This document shows positions 9,978 to 19,700 of a stretch of 64,000 bases of DNA, one piece after another. The stretch lies in the NCBI GenBank assembly GCA_024233395.1, contig JACKPR010000002.1, positions 186,001 through 250,000 on the forward strand, in the 5' to 3' direction. The translations under genes and the position numbers were made by a program. Position 1 is the stretch's first letter. Every line of letters starts with the position of its first letter. This DNA comes from Chlamydiales bacterium (GTDB lineage: Bacteria; Chlamydiota; Chlamydiia; Chlamydiales; Simkaniaceae). The notes below the pieces were generated by a model. The model was not told the origin of the DNA. It saw only the letters and a list, made by a program, of their open reading frames with translations, and made no database searches.

Positions 9978-12900
9978 CTAAGTCTGAAGGAGCTCCAAGA
10001 CATCTTCCCATGTCAATTTTGTAATCGCTTCATCATCGCAGCTGACAATTTTCTTCACGATTCCTCGCTTTCGGTTTTGCATCTCAACGATTTTTTCCTC
10101 AATCGTTCCATTTGTGATAAGCTTATAAACCGAAACCGATTCCTTTTGCCCAATCCGGTGAACCCGGTCTGTGGCTTGATTTTCAACAGCAGGGTTCCAC
10201 CACATGTCATAATGAATGACTGTATCAGCACCTACTAGGTTTAATCCTGTTCCACCCGCTTTTAATGAAACGAGGAAAACAGGGATATTGGGATCTTCAT
10301 TAAATTCTTTAACAATTTCTAGACGATTTTTACTTGATCCATCGAGGTAATTGAAACGGATCCCTCTCTGCTCAAAATCATTTCTCATGATTTGAAGCAT
10401 TTTTGTGTACTGAGAGAAGATCACCGTTTTATGTCCTCCTTCAATCAATGTCTGAAGAAGTTCAACAAGCATATCATATTTTGCAGAATCTCCCATTTCT
10501 GCTTTTTCTTTCGCAAAAATGGCAGGGTGACAGCAAATTTGTTTTAAACGTGTCAGTGTCGCTAAAACATGGATTTGAACTTTATCAAAACCATCTCTTT
10601 CAACAAGTTTTACAAGTTCATCTCTTGCCGACTCAGCATAAGATTTATAAAGTTCCTTTTGAACTTTCGTTAACTGACAATGATAAACGTTCTCACTCAC
10701 CGGTGGGAGATCATCGAGAACATCTGCTTTCATCCGACGCATAATGAAAGGGGCAACTTTTTTCCGGAGGTATTGAAGATTTTTAGTTTGCTCATCGCCT
10801 GAAAGCCGCACATATTTTTCAACAAAACGATCATAGTGTCCCAAAAATCCTGGCATCAAGAAATCAAAAAGACTCCAGAGTTCATCGAGGGAATTTTCAA
10901 TGGGAGTACCCGAAAGGATCATCCGATGCTCTGCTTTAATCATTTTCACCGATTTTGCATTACGCGTCCCACGATTTTTAATATGTTGAGCTTCATCAAG
11001 AATCATATATGAGAAGGTGACCTTGTCATAAGCCTCAATATCTTTTTGAAGGAGGCTATAAGAGGTAATAATGACATCAAAATCTTTTACACCCTTAATC
11101 AGCTTCTTCCGCTGATTGGGCATTCCATCAATGATAAGTGTTTTAAGTTTCCCATTAAACTTATGACATTCTTCTTGCCAGTTATAGAGAAGAGAGGTGG
11201 GGCAAACAACAAGTGCTGGATTTTTTGCTGTTCCCTTGTGTTGGGTTAAAGCAACAATTGCTTGAAGCGTCTTACCAAGTCCCATGTCGTCAGCAAGAAT
11301 TCCATTGAGATACATCAAACGGAGACGCTCAAGCCAATGAACTCCCTCCTCCTGATAATGTCTTAGTTCAGCTTTCACCGTTTTAGGAATAGGGCTAAAT
11401 TTTAAGACCTTTTCGCCAAGCATTTGCTCTCGGATTTCTTTAAGCCTTGGGCTCATCTTAAAGGTAACAGGAAGTCCTTCAAAACTCTTTTCATCAATAT
11501 TTGCTAAGCTCCAAATCGGTCTTTCTAACTTTTTATTCTCAAGCTTTTCAATCGCAAGCTCATCAAAAAGCTGAACAACAGCACCCATCTCTTCTAAGTC
11601 AAGAACCAAGATTTTGGGGATTTTATTTCCACCATCTTTTGACTTTGCCCCCTTTTTCTGCCCCATATCAAGCTCAAGATAAGCACGCCTTGAAATAATA
11701 CAATCCCATAGACGATCAACTGTAACTCCTTTAAGCGAACCTTTGACATCTAAATTCATCTCATAGACATCTAGGCGGTCGGTATTCGTTAGAGATAATG
11801 TAAATTTCGTCTGGTCATAAATAAATTGATCTAAAAGGTTTTGAGGACAATTGAATTTAACGCGGTGTTGATTACGAGGAATAATATCGGTCATAAACTC
11901 GATAATTTTTTTCTCAGTTTTTGCCGTGAAAATCTGCTGGTCGTTATCAAAAATAAAATCTTGGAAAAGATCATCAATGATTTTTTGTTCCTCAACTAAA
12001 TTTCGAGCAACAATCCCCTCTTCGGTCACAAAAGAATCAATATCAGAAAATTTGAGCTTCTTAGAAGAGGCAGGAACGATATGTTTATCATATTGGAAGG
12101 AAAGCGTCGCATCCAACTCCCCATTTAAGAAGGTTAAATCACAAATTGCTTCAATGGATCCCACAAAGGGAAGTGTTGTAAAATGGTCGATCACATCTGA
12201 CATATCAACCTCAGAAAACCGAGCCATTTCAGGGAGAGCATTTTCCACAAAGGTTCCAAATAAAGGTTCTGGAACAGTCATTTCTCGCATCGGATGAAGA
12301 CTGCGCAAATGTTGCCTTGTAATGTGCTGGGGGAATCGATAATAGACGTGATTATAAATGATTCCTGGCTTGGCACACTCAAAAAAACGTGCATCTTCAA
12401 GCATAATTTTTTGTTGATCGATCAATAATGTCGGGTTTAATAAGATTTTGGTTGTTGGAGGATGGATATATTCAAGAGAGACATTGATCTGTGCATTAGA
12501 CTTTGAAAAACGAATGGGTGACTCTAAATTTTCTTCAAAAAGACAAGGAAGTGTGGGAAGTTCATCTTCTTGGAAAGCCCACCCTTTTTGTTTTAAAAGA
12601 TCTGAAGCAATCTCTTCAGCTTTTGCCAAAATCATCCCGAAGATTTTTACATCGAGTGTTGCCATCTTCTGCGCTCTTTCATTTGCCACCTTTTCTGGAA
12701 GCTTGGCATGGTCCATCACTAAACGAGCAATCCCTTGTTCACTTTCATCAAAAGACTCAAGAGAAAATAAATGGCTTTTTCCTCCAACATATAGAGGCTC
12801 TTGATACCGAATCGCTTCTAAAAATTGACGAATATTTGGAATATGAAGAGGTTTAGATCTTGAAGGCAAGCGAAGAGCTAACTGAATTTCAACATCTTGA

Positions 12901-13463
12901 CTTTTTTTCGGAAAATGAAAAATAACAGCGAGTTCTGCTTTTTCGATTTCTCTTTTCTGTTCAGGCAAAAAGAATGGAGACTTTGCAAGAAGAGAGGAAG
13001 CCCCAACATATTCTTTTAAAAGCTCTCTTTGATATTCCTCATCCTTCCGTTCTGCTTCTTTGGATTCCGCTTTCTTTACAGCTTCAAGAAGCTTTTCTTT
13101 TTCTTCATCGCAGAAGCTTTCATCTTCTGTGACCTCTTCTAAATCTGTCTCTTTAGAATAATTGACGAGTATCTCATCTAAGCAAGATTCTAAATAGAAA
13201 AGGACAGCTGCTAAGTGTTGGCAATCATAATGATAGGGGCAATCGCAATTGGAATCGATCGTTTCACTCTCCATTCGATCGACTTCAATCTCACTCTCGT
13301 AAGTATTTTCGTATTGACCGACAACTTGAGCACTAATTCGAATGGAGGTAGCATCTAAATGAAGAATTTTTGCTGATTTGACTTGTTTTTTATCAAAAAG
13401 GTCTTTCCCTTCCTTCAGAATCGCTGGAGAAAAGTCCTGTTTTAGCTTTCTCAAATTCAACAT
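9978..13463 (-). CDS. SNF2/SWI2-family ATPase with SWIM zinc finger
   Basis: 1161-aa helicase-like DNA translocase. The N-terminus has a SWIM zinc finger (CDCPYHYDCQH, about residues 73-84), followed by an acidic linker and a large middle region. The C-terminal half is a complete SNF2 motor: motif I DDMGLGKTLQAIVAL, motif II DEAQHIKN, motif III SGTPIENSLDELWSL, motif V KAGGTGLNLVGADTVIHYD, motif VI ATDRVHRIGQ. It corresponds in position to Chlamydia CT708 (between mreB and tig). It probably remodels protein-DNA or RNA polymerase complexes; the substrate is unknown. A fragment of its 3' end is duplicated at 8371-8425. Confidence 0.93.
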   Translation of the reverse strand: MLNLRKLKQDFSPAILKEGKDLFDKKQVKSAKILHLDATSIRISAQVVGQYENTYESEIEVDRMESETIDSNCDCPYHYDCQHLAAVLFYLESCLDEILVNYSKETDLEEVTEDESFCDEEKEKLLEAVKKAESKEAERKDEEYQRELLKEYVGASSLLAKSPFFLPEQKREIEKAELAVIFHFPKKSQDVEIQLALRLPSRSKPLHIPNIRQFLEAIRYQEPLYVGGKSHLFSLESFDESEQGIARLVMDHAKLPEKVANERAQKMATLDVKIFGMILAKAEEIASDLLKQKGWAFQEDELPTLPCLFEENLESPIRFSKSNAQINVSLEYIHPPTTKILLNPTLLIDQQKIMLEDARFFECAKPGIIYNHVYYRFPQHITRQHLRSLHPMREMTVPEPLFGTFVENALPEMARFSEVDMSDVIDHFTTLPFVGSIEAICDLTFLNGELDATLSFQYDKHIVPASSKKLKFSDIDSFVTEEGIVARNLVEEQKIIDDLFQDFIFDNDQQIFTAKTEKKIIEFMTDIIPRNQHRVKFNCPQNLLDQFIYDQTKFTLSLTNTDRLDVYEMNLDVKGSLKGVTVDRLWDCIISRRAYLELDMGQKKGAKSKDGGNKIPKILVLDLEEMGAVVQLFDELAIEKLENKKLERPIWSLANIDEKSFEGLPVTFKMSPRLKEIREQMLGEKVLKFSPIPKTVKAELRHYQEEGVHWLERLRLMYLNGILADDMGLGKTLQAIVALTQHKGTAKNPALVVCPTSLLYNWQEECHKFNGKLKTLIIDGMPNQRKKLIKGVKDFDVIITSYSLLQKDIEAYDKVTFSYMILDEAQHIKNRGTRNAKSVKMIKAEHRMILSGTPIENSLDELWSLFDFLMPGFLGHYDRFVEKYVRLSGDEQTKNLQYLRKKVAPFIMRRMKADVLDDLPPVSENVYHCQLTKVQKELYKSYAESARDELVKLVERDGFDKVQIHVLATLTRLKQICCHPAIFAKEKAEMGDSAKYDMLVELLQTLIEGGHKTVIFSQYTKMLQIMRNDFEQRGIRFNYLDGSSKNRLEIVKEFNEDPNIPVFLVSLKAGGTGLNLVGADTVIHYDMWWNPAVENQATDRVHRIGQKESVSVYKLITNGTIEEKIVEMQNRKRGIVKKIVSCDDEAITKLTWEDVLELLQT

Positions 13464-13749
13464 TCTTACACTTACCTCAAAAAAATTTATCCAATATCAA
13501 CTTTAAAACACACGCGGCATTTTCTCTCTCATAATTTCTCTTTAGGAGTTATTAGATTAAGAATTAGTTCCTGTTCTATGACTACCCTTTTCCCCAAAAA
13601 AAATTCAACTCTTTTTTTCTGATATTTGCCTCGTTCTAGTCTACAAAGTTCGTGAAAAAAATTTACAAAAAAAAGAAAGTGTAATGCATCCAAAAAATCT
13701 GCGAAAAAATTTATTAGAGGGTGTGAACCTATCCCACAAATCTTTCATT
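13464..13749. other. Intergenic region between the SNF2 gene and tRNA-Gly
   Basis: AT-rich spacer between divergently oriented transcription units. It must hold the SNF2 promoter (minus strand) but I could not single one out. Apart from the tRNA promoter immediately downstream I see no gene or strong palindrome. Confidence 0.5.
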
Positions 13750-13778
13750 TTGAAAAAAAACTCTAAGGCTGCTATGAT
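13750..13778 (+). promoter_or_regulatory. Sigma-70-type promoter of tRNA-Gly
   Basis: TTGAAA at 13750-13755, a 17-bp spacer, and TATGAT at 13773-13778, close to the TTGACA-N17-TATAAT consensus. It lies 18 bp upstream of the tRNA, giving an expected start at about 13785. The tig gene begins 31 bp after the tRNA, so tRNA and tig may be co-transcribed. Confidence 0.75.
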
Positions 13779-13795
13779 TGTTTAATCCTTATAGT

Positions 13796-13867
13796 GCGGG
13801 TGTAGCTCAGTGGTAGAGCATCACGTTGCCAACGTGAGGGTCGTGAGTTCGAATCTCATCACCCGCT
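13796..13867 (+). tRNA. tRNA-Gly (anticodon GCC)
   Basis: Complete 72-nt cloverleaf. The acceptor GCGGGTG pairs with CACCCGC. The D arm starts TAGCTCAGTGGTAGAGC. The anticodon stem TCACG/CGTGA encloses loop TTGCCAA with GCC at 13828-13830, and the T arm contains TTCGAAT. The discriminator base is T; CCA is not encoded. A T-rich run follows directly. Confidence 0.97.
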
Positions 13868-13898
13868 TTTTTTTATTGACCAGGATTGATCAGAAGTT

Positions 13899-15401
13899 AT
13901 GACAGAGAACAAAGAAAAACCTAAAGAATACAAATCAGATACCGTTACTTTTACCGTAGAGCGGAAGCCCGAATGTATGGTCGAGTATCAAGTTAAAACT
14001 TCACCAGAAATTGTTAAAAAAACGCGAAGCGACGCAGTCAAGTCTGTTTCAAAAGAAGTCTCTCTTCCTGGTTTTCGAAAAGGGCGCGCTCCTGATCATC
14101 TCATCCTTAAAAAATTTCCCGGGCCTGTTAAAGAACGTTGGGATAAAGCCATTGCTGATGAAACTTTCCGCGAGTGTCAAAAACTTGCTCATACTCCCCT
14201 TCTAAGTGATGATGCTAAAATTAATTTCAGTATCGTTAAGCATTCGATTGAAGAAGGAGCTGAAATGAGCTTCACTTTTGAAACCGAACCTCTTGTTCCC
14301 GATATTAATTTAAGTGAGATTGAAATTGAAGAGGTTAAGCGAGAGATCGTCGATGAAAAGAAAATCGAGCAAACCTTAAAAAATATCCAGACCTATTTTG
14401 TTGAATGGGAAAAAATTTCTGATCGCAGTGCAAAAGACGATGACTTTGCAATTATTGATGTTGATATTATCGAAAAAGATCCTGCCGAAAACATCTTATC
14501 AAATGCCCGTTTTGAAATTAAAAAAGATAAAATGGCCCATTGGATGTATGAAATGATCGTTGGGATGAAGATCGGAGACTCTAAAGAGGGAGTCAGTAAG
14601 CCTGATGAAGATGCTTCAAAAGAAGATAAAGACACCCTCCCCCCTAAAAAAGTACGTTTGACTCTTAAGGGAATTGAAATCCCCCATTATCCACCTATCG
14701 ATGATGCTCTTGCTCAGAAAATGGGCACTAAAAATGAAAAAGAACTGAGAGAAAGACTTGAAAAACTTTTGAATACTCAAGCTGACGAAGCAGTCCAAAA
14801 AGAATATCGCGAACAAATGAGTACATATCTTCTTGAAACTTACCAATTCGAACTTCCAAAAACACTTCTTCAAAGAGAAACACAATTCCGTATCAAGCAA
14901 CTTGTTCAAGATATTCATTTCCAACAAAAACTCATGAAAATGAACGAAGAAGAAAGAAAAGCAGCCATTAAAGATATTGAAGCTCAAGGTGAAAAAGCTG
15001 TACGACTTTTCTACATTTCAAGAAAAGTCATCCAAGAAAATAAGATCAAAATTAATCCTAATGAAGTGCATCAAGGTGTCTCTACTCCTCTTGAAGCGAT
15101 GTTCAGCGACCATTCAGATCTTTATACTGCACAGGAACAATCTCAAGAACAAAAGGCTATTGCAACGTCTCGATTGATTCTAAGTAAGGCTGAAGACTTC
15201 TTGATCTCAAAAGCAAAAGTCGTTCCTTCTAAACCAAAGAAAAAAGCAGCGGCTCCCAAAAAAGCTGAAGATACGAAGGACGAAAAACCTGCTAAGAAAA
15301 CAGCAGCCCCAAAAAAGACAACTGCAAAAAAAACGGCTTCTAAGAAAGCTACAAGTACAAAAAAAGCAGCTCCAAAAAAGAAATCGACGAAGAGTACTTG
15401 A
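13899..15401 (+). CDS. tig: Trigger factor (ribosome-associated chaperone / PPIase)
   Basis: Binds the ribosome exit tunnel and assists folding of nascent chains. 500 aa, longer than the usual 430-450. The ribosome-binding signature appears as SLPGFRKGRAPDHLILKKF (about residues 53-71; consensus GFRxGKxP), followed by a divergent PPIase domain and an alpha-helical C-terminal chaperone region. The extra length is a C-terminal tail of about 60 residues made of Lys/Ala/Thr/Pro repeats (AAPKKTTAKKTASKK type) resembling histone H1-like chlamydial proteins. It leads the tig-clpP-clpX cluster, conserved across bacteria. Confidence 0.94.
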   Translation: MTENKEKPKEYKSDTVTFTVERKPECMVEYQVKTSPEIVKKTRSDAVKSVSKEVSLPGFRKGRAPDHLILKKFPGPVKERWDKAIADETFRECQKLAHTPLLSDDAKINFSIVKHSIEEGAEMSFTFETEPLVPDINLSEIEIEEVKREIVDEKKIEQTLKNIQTYFVEWEKISDRSAKDDDFAIIDVDIIEKDPAENILSNARFEIKKDKMAHWMYEMIVGMKIGDSKEGVSKPDEDASKEDKDTLPPKKVRLTLKGIEIPHYPPIDDALAQKMGTKNEKELRERLEKLLNTQADEAVQKEYREQMSTYLLETYQFELPKTLLQRETQFRIKQLVQDIHFQQKLMKMNEEERKAAIKDIEAQGEKAVRLFYISRKVIQENKIKINPNEVHQGVSTPLEAMFSDHSDLYTAQEQSQEQKAIATSRLILSKAEDFLISKAKVVPSKPKKKAAAPKKAEDTKDEKPAKKTAAPKKTTAKKTASKKATSTKKAAPKKKSTKST

Positions 15402-15457
15402 CCTGAAGCTCCCCTCCCGTCTATAAAAGGAGAAAACGTTAATATAAGGAAGCCTCT

Positions 15458-16057
15458 ATGCCTTTAATCCCCTATGTTATTGAAGATACCGGACGTGGCG
15501 AGCGTTCAATGGATATCTATTCCCGTTTGTTAAAAGACAGGATTATTTTTATTGGAACTGAAATCAACGATCAAGTTGCTAATGCTGTTGTTGCCCAGCT
15601 CATCTTTCTAAAAGCTGAAGATCCAAAAAAAGATATCAGTATCTATATTAACTCTCCTGGTGGATCTGTCACAGCAGGTTTTGCAATTTATGACACGATG
15701 CGTTTCTTGGGGATCGATATCAATACCTATTGTATCGGACAAGCTGCTTCGTTTGGAGCTCTCATTTTATGTGCTGGGACAAAAGGAAAACGTTTTGCCC
15801 TTCCCAATAGTCGCATTATGATTCACCAACCTCATGGTGGTATCACTGGTTCTTCTGCAGATATTCATATTCAAGCGCAAGAAATTCTCAGAATGAAACA
15901 AACCATTGCAAAAATTATTGCAGAACATACAGGGCAACCACTTGAAAAAGTATTAGAAGACTCCGATCGAGATTTCTTTATGAGTGCTGAAGATGCTGTA
16001 AAGTATGGATTAATTGATAGTGTGGTAACACCGAGTAAAGGAAAAAAAGATAAATGA
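15458..16057 (+). CDS. clpP: ATP-dependent Clp protease proteolytic subunit ClpP
   Basis: Serine protease that forms the tetradecameric chamber of ClpXP. 199 aa, standard length. The catalytic triad is visible: Ser in GQAASFGALIL, His in MIHQPHGG, Asp in the region DRDFFMSAEDAVKYGLID. The ATG follows ATAAGGAAG. Its stop overlaps the clpX start by 4 bp (ATGA), implying translational coupling. Chlamydiae encode two ClpP paralogues; this clpX-linked copy corresponds to ClpP2 of Chlamydia. Confidence 0.97.
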   Translation: MPLIPYVIEDTGRGERSMDIYSRLLKDRIIFIGTEINDQVANAVVAQLIFLKAEDPKKDISIYINSPGGSVTAGFAIYDTMRFLGIDINTYCIGQAASFGALILCAGTKGKRFALPNSRIMIHQPHGGITGSSADIHIQAQEILRMKQTIAKIIAEHTGQPLEKVLEDSDRDFFMSAEDAVKYGLIDSVVTPSKGKKDK

Positions 16058-17298
16058 GCAAATCTTCCTCAGGATCCCAAGAAATGGCTGCTTGTTCTTT
16101 TTGTGGCCGCACCGAAGAAGCCGTTGAAAAACTTGTCTCTGGTCCCAATGCTTTTATTTGTGACAAATGTGTCCGTCTTTGTATGGACATCGTGGAAAAG
16201 AAAGCTGTAAAGCACGAAATCAAGCTTCTAAAACCCAAAGAGATCAAAAACCGTTTAGATGAATACATTATAGGACAAGAAAAAGCTAAAAAAACCATTT
16301 CAGTTGCAGTTTATAATCATTATAAAAGAATCCGCTCCCTTTCGAATGAATCTAATGAAATGCAATATAGCAAATCAAATGTTCTCCTTTTAGGTCCAAC
16401 AGGGTCTGGAAAAACTTTGATCGCTCGCACCCTTGCTGAAGTTTTAGATGTTCCCTTTGCGATTGCTGATGCGACAACCCTAACGGAAGCCGGTTACGTT
16501 GGAGAAGATGTAGAAAATATCATCCTTCGTCTCGTTCAAAATGCTGACTATGATATTGCCCGTGCCGAACAAGGAATCATCTATGTTGATGAAATCGATA
16601 AGATCCGTAAAACAACAGGAAATGTTTCAATTACCCGCGATGTTTCTGGCGAAGGGGTTCAACAATCTCTTTTAAAAATTGTTGAAGGAACCATTGCCAA
16701 TGTCCCACCTAAAGGGGGACGCAAACATCCCAATCAAGAATACATCAAAATCAATACACAAAACATCCTCTTTATTGTAGGAGGAGCGTTTGTCAATCTT
16801 GATAAGATTGTCGCAAAGAGATTAGGAAAAGGGGTGATCGGTTTCGATACAAAAGAACAAGACCGCGCCTTTGATGCTACTGAAATGAACTATCTCCTCT
16901 CAAAAGTTGAAACAGAAGACCTTGTTGAATTTGGCCTTATCCCTGAATTTGTCGGTCGTTTTAACAGTATTGCAAATTGCAATGAGCTCACTCTTGAGGA
17001 TCTCGTTGAGATCCTTGTAAAACCTAAAAATGCGATTATCCACCAATATATCGCTCTTTTTGCAGAGGATGGCGTAGAACTCAACTTTACTGAAGATGCT
17101 CTAAAAGCCATTGCTGAAAAAGCAAAGAAATCAGACACAGGTGCTAGAGCTCTACGGATGATCGTAGAAACACTGCTCATGGATCTGATGTATGAAGTAC
17201 CTTCTGACCCAACGATCAAACGAGTTATCATTGAAGAAGGGACTGTGAAAGAGGATAAACCCCCTGTCATCAAAAATTCTAAAGAAGAAGCAGGTTAA
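16054..17298 (+). CDS. clpX: ATP-dependent Clp protease ATPase subunit ClpX
   Basis: AAA+ unfoldase that feeds substrates to ClpP. 414 aa. The N-terminal zinc-binding domain (CSFCGRTEEAV...FICDKCVRLC, residues about 10-45) binds substrates and adaptors. Walker A GPTGSGKTLIA, Walker B GIIYVDEIDKI, sensor-type RDVSGEGVQQSLLKI, and the ClpP-docking IGF loop (VIGFDTKE) are present, followed by the arginine/sensor-2 region GARALRMIVE. It overlaps clpP by 4 bp and ends 3 bp before the convergent gene at 17301. Confidence 0.98.
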   Translation: MSKSSSGSQEMAACSFCGRTEEAVEKLVSGPNAFICDKCVRLCMDIVEKKAVKHEIKLLKPKEIKNRLDEYIIGQEKAKKTISVAVYNHYKRIRSLSNESNEMQYSKSNVLLLGPTGSGKTLIARTLAEVLDVPFAIADATTLTEAGYVGEDVENIILRLVQNADYDIARAEQGIIYVDEIDKIRKTTGNVSITRDVSGEGVQQSLLKIVEGTIANVPPKGGRKHPNQEYIKINTQNILFIVGGAFVNLDKIVAKRLGKGVIGFDTKEQDRAFDATEMNYLLSKVETEDLVEFGLIPEFVGRFNSIANCNELTLEDLVEILVKPKNAIIHQYIALFAEDGVELNFTEDALKAIAEKAKKSDTGARALRMIVETLLMDLMYEVPSDPTIKRVIIEEGTVKEDKPPVIKNSKEEAG

Positions 17299-17300
17299 GA

Positions 17301-19376
17301 TTAGGCAGCTGTTGCAGCTCTTCGTGTTCGACTTTCTGCACCAAGAAAAGCTTTCGTAGCTTCATCAAGTTTAGCACCAGTTTCAAATGCTCGCTGAAAG
17401 TGTGGAATTCCAGCTCTAAATTGAGCTAAGCTGGTCTCCATTACACCACGAACCGTCTCGCTTTCACGACCATATCCTCTAATATCAGTATCCCCATCGA
17501 AAATGGCTGCTGCAACCAAGAGTTCTAGCCCTCTTGATTCACGCGCAAATCCAGACTCTGATCGTCCTTCAATAAATCGCGCCTTTCGAGTGTCAGAAGG
17601 ATCTGTAGAGGTCCTTGCAGCAAGGTCATGGACAAGAGCTCCCATATTTGTTCCTATCTGCTGAATCTCTTTATGTGCAGGTTTGCTAGGATCGAGATCC
17701 ATGGGCGTTGATTTAAACCAATCGCGACGTTTTCTCGAAGAATGCTCTTCTTGGACCGTTGTTTCAAAACCTGTTGCTACTGATTGAGCAACCCCATCTA
17801 CGAGGTTATTTCTTACAACGTCCGCTCCATGAGTATCGCGCGGATCAACACCAAAATGCGTACGAGAAGCTTCCGGCATTTCACTTAAAAATGCTTTTGC
17901 TGGCCGTGTTGTTGATGTCTGGATAAGTCTTCCATCTGCCGATCTAATCTGTCGATGAGGGATTTCAACTGGACTATTGAGATGCATCAACATTAAATGT
18001 AAAACTGTTGAATTCGCTCCATCTGTTCGACGATTTTCGCTCGTCAGTTTTTTAATTTCTTTTGTAAGCGCAGCAATCTCTTTTTTAGCAGCTTTACTCG
18101 GAACACCTACGGCTGGAGTGAGTTGTTGAATTCTTGCATTAAGATAACGTATTCTTCCTGAAACAGACGAACTAAGTCCTGCAATTTCATCCTCTACTCG
18201 GTTTAACTGCTGGATCTCTTTTTTTAGTGCGTCAATTTGCCCCTGTTCTTGTTCATTGGGGACTGCAGGATGAGCAGGGGTAAGATCTTGAATTCTTTGC
18301 TTAAGTTCCCCTTTTTTCTGCTCAATATTTCGAAGAATAATGTTTTGAAGAGCTACTGCTTTTTCTATATCCTCTAAAGCTGCCGCTCCTGCGTCAGTGA
18401 GTGTATGCACATCGCTCCGTGGCCACGTTTTGCTATCGGTATCAACCAATCCTAAGCGCTGCATCGTCTTAACAAAAAATCCACGTTGATCGTCTTCATG
18501 AAGAACTTTTCTCGCTTCATCTCCACGAGCAATAAAAGGAACCAATCCTTGGATATTTCCTTTATTTCCTGCTTCGAAAACGTAAGCAAGTCTTCCGCCG
18601 GTTTCAGGTTCAATGATTTTTTTCATCTCACCATTCAGACCTTGTAGCTTATCAGAAAGTTCTCTTATTTGCTCATCTGTATAGACTTTACCGAAATCTC
18701 GAAGGAGCTGTTTAAGACCTCCACCCCCTTGAATGGGATGATCAGGATCTTCTTTTAAACCAAGATTTTTAAGGTCATATTTTCCTTTTACGTTTCCTTC
18801 GCGATCATAGATAACCATGGAGTGTCTAGCAATGTCATAGTTAACAACATCATCTTTGCCCAGACCCAGTTCAAACTTCATTCGGGCAAATGCCATATCG
18901 AATTGTTGCTGACGTTCAACATCGGCTTCAGGCTTTTTATCTTTGGCATCACCATCGACTTCCTTAGTCATATCGACAGTGCGCCCAATACCACCGCCCC
19001 CCATTTGGCTTGAAAACCAAAGAGGTGCTTTTCCTTGCGTCAAATAATCTTCTGGGTTGAATTCTCTCCGATCAGGAAATAAGGCATAACTGCCAACCTC
19101 TTCGATGCGATCGACGTGCTCTTCAGCCTCTTCTCGAGACATCCCTAAGGCATAGGTTCCAACATGATGGATAGCTTCCTCGTCCACATCAAGATCAAAA
19201 GGCGTAGCCGTTCTCCCCACTAAGCTTGGAGGAGGCTCATGACGAAGAAAAGCTTGAGGAGGGAGCCTGTATCGCGAAACATGAGATAAGTCTGGCATCT
19301 CTTCTTCTTCTTGATCAAAATCAAGATATGAAACACCCCTAGGTCTTTCAATACTTACTGGAGATTGACTGAACAT
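17301..19376 (-). CDS. Hypothetical coiled-coil protein (691 aa)
   Basis: Not recognised. Soluble, no signal peptide, charged. The middle (about residues 345-460) is predicted coiled coil by heptad-like Leu/Ile spacing and contains two related units, 'LKQRIQDLTPAHPAVP' and 'LNARIQQLTPAVGVPS', each followed by an alpha-helical KEI..L segment. The N-terminus is rich in Asp/Glu/Pro and Arg, the C-terminus in Ala/Arg. The gene is isolated, convergent with clpX, and preceded by a 320-bp AT-rich gap. These traits resemble chlamydial T3SS effectors but that is a guess. Confidence 0.8.
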   Translation of the reverse strand: MFSQSPVSIERPRGVSYLDFDQEEEEMPDLSHVSRYRLPPQAFLRHEPPPSLVGRTATPFDLDVDEEAIHHVGTYALGMSREEAEEHVDRIEEVGSYALFPDRREFNPEDYLTQGKAPLWFSSQMGGGGIGRTVDMTKEVDGDAKDKKPEADVERQQQFDMAFARMKFELGLGKDDVVNYDIARHSMVIYDREGNVKGKYDLKNLGLKEDPDHPIQGGGGLKQLLRDFGKVYTDEQIRELSDKLQGLNGEMKKIIEPETGGRLAYVFEAGNKGNIQGLVPFIARGDEARKVLHEDDQRGFFVKTMQRLGLVDTDSKTWPRSDVHTLTDAGAAALEDIEKAVALQNIILRNIEQKKGELKQRIQDLTPAHPAVPNEQEQGQIDALKKEIQQLNRVEDEIAGLSSSVSGRIRYLNARIQQLTPAVGVPSKAAKKEIAALTKEIKKLTSENRRTDGANSTVLHLMLMHLNSPVEIPHRQIRSADGRLIQTSTTRPAKAFLSEMPEASRTHFGVDPRDTHGADVVRNNLVDGVAQSVATGFETTVQEEHSSRKRRDWFKSTPMDLDPSKPAHKEIQQIGTNMGALVHDLAARTSTDPSDTRKARFIEGRSESGFARESRGLELLVAAAIFDGDTDIRGYGRESETVRGVMETSLAQFRAGIPHFQRAFETGAKLDEATKAFLGAESRTRRAATAA

Positions 19377-19700
19377 AATATACCCTTACTTTATTTAATT
19401 ATAACATATTATGCATTTTTTTTAAATGGGTTAATAAAAAATATTACACCATAACTATCTAAAAATTAAAAAGTTAAGAATTTCATAAACATCTAAGTAT
19501 CAAAAAATTGATATAAACTACTAATAATAAATATGATAAAAAACCTCCTCCCCCTTCTTTTCTCCTTATTTTTCTAGACCCTCTACTTTGCTCATCTGAA
19601 ACTTAGCCCTTTCCGCCAAAGGCTAAAATGGGGGCCTTTTTATTGGCTAAATCAGCCAATTCTGTTAAAAAAAATTTGAGACAAAAATGATAGGAAAGAG
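19377..19700. other. AT-rich intergenic region between divergent genes
   Basis: Must contain the promoters of the 691-aa gene (minus) and the MFS gene (plus). Two small hairpins are visible near the plus-strand gene: AAAGGC/GCCTTT around 19617-19641 and TTGGCT/AGCCAA at 19643-19659, which could be an upstream terminator remnant or operator. Otherwise I see nothing. Confidence 0.4.
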
